Both the position numbers and the translations under genes were made by a program. The notes under the pieces were generated by a model. The model was not told where the DNA came from and did no database searches. It saw only the letters and a list, made by a program, of their open reading frames with translations. Shown here piece after piece: positions 5,449 through 5,763 of a stretch of DNA of 5,763 nucleotides; within the stretch, counting starts at the first letter, position 1; every line of letters starts with the position of its first letter. The stretch lies in assembly GCA_023818725.1 (NCBI GenBank), contig JAMWBX010000097.1, positions 1-5,763 on the forward strand. Reading direction: 5' to 3'. The stretch comes from Candidatus Omnitrophota bacterium. Lineage in GTDB: Bacteria; Ratteibacteria; UBA8468; B48-G9; DTJG01.

Positions 5449-5763
5449 TCAATCAACTATCACAAACTTGACTCTTCTGGCTATTGGCCATGAGTCCTTT
5501 GGCACATCAATTTCACCTTCTGCTTCTGTTGTCAGCTGACCAGCCGCAATTTTTTCTTTTGATGTCAAATAATCAAAAACAGACTTAACGCGTCGCTCTG
5601 AAAGTTTCCTGTTATATTCTGTTTCTCCTTCAGGAGACGCAGAACCAATAAGCAAGACCTTCACATCAGGATTGGCTGGCAGTATTATGGCGTTATCGTT
5701 CAATGTTTTAACTGCGACTGGGGAAAGTGTCCAGATATCCCAGGCAAAATAAGCATCTGTTAA
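5449..5763 (-). CDS. OmpA-family C-terminal domain protein, 3' end only
   Basis: The frame is open to the right edge, giving 104 visible residues; the true start is outside. The visible part is an OmpA C-terminal domain, which in this family anchors outer-membrane proteins or lipoproteins to peptidoglycan in the periplasm. Landmarks in order are DAYFAWDIWTLSP (about 3-15, the usual first strand and helix start), NPDVKVLLIG (31-40), SASPEG (41-46), YNRKLSERR (50-58, usual form YNxxLSxxRA) and the closing ARRVKFVIVD. The family's peptidoglycan contacts are an Asp in GHTD and an Arg 15 residues later. Here the Arg is kept (Arg58), but Ser43 replaces the Asp. A TTG at 5703 is not the start, because the domain continues upstream. 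Two signal-peptide ORFs follow in the same direction, which suggests an envelope-related locus. Confidence 0.85.
   Translation of the reverse strand, partial: LTDAYFAWDIWTLSPVAVKTLNDNAIILPANPDVKVLLIGSASPEGETEYNRKLSERRVKSVFDYLTSKEKIAAGQLTTEAEGEIDVPKDSWPIARRVKFVIVD

Noticed and set aside
1..5763. A defence island or other new multi-gene system built around the dynamin-like GTPase
   Set aside because: No nuclease, toxin, transposase, integrase or sensor domain is visible near it. Its neighbours are a housekeeping enzyme and small envelope ORFs.

Overview
The window comes from an AT-rich bacterial genome, probably a diderm (Gram-negative-type). The evidence is an OmpA-family C-terminal domain and two further N-termini that look like secretion signals. 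An adenosylcobalamin-type (class II) ribonucleotide reductase suggests an oxygen-independent way of making deoxynucleotides, common in anaerobes and many uncultivated lineages. No gene identifies the taxon securely.

Layout. Positions 2-856 (+) hold the C-terminal part of a class II ribonucleotide reductase (NrdJ), open at the left edge. It converges on a long minus-strand block that fills the rest of the window. Read in its own direction, right to left, that block starts with the 3' end of an OmpA-like gene (5763-5449). Then come three short envelope-type reading frames: a signal-peptide ORF (5415-5245), a secreted RCC1-repeat gene broken at a nine-T tract (5172-4851), and a small membrane ORF (4819-4643). 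After a leader with an extended -10 promoter come three intact genes: a dynamin-like GTPase of 597 residues (4456-2663), enolase (2615-1338) and a 138-residue helical protein of unknown function that uses a TTG start (1325-909).

The last three genes are spaced 47 and 12 nt apart, and the ribosome binding site of the third overlaps the enolase stop codon. They look like one transcription unit, although a glycolytic enzyme beside a membrane-remodelling GTPase has no obvious functional logic. No strong terminator is visible anywhere.

The most notable feature is the contrast between regions. About 3.9 kb of large genes read without interruption, while 4593-5415 contains up to three small exported or membrane ORFs that appear frame-disrupted. 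The clearest case is the RCC1 gene: a strong ribosome binding site and signal peptide lie one base out of frame with the RCC1 domain, and the shift falls at a run of nine T. This could be phase variation, transcriptional slippage, gene decay or a homopolymer sequencing error. I see no CRISPR array, tRNA, rRNA or insertion sequence, and no convincing new multi-gene system.
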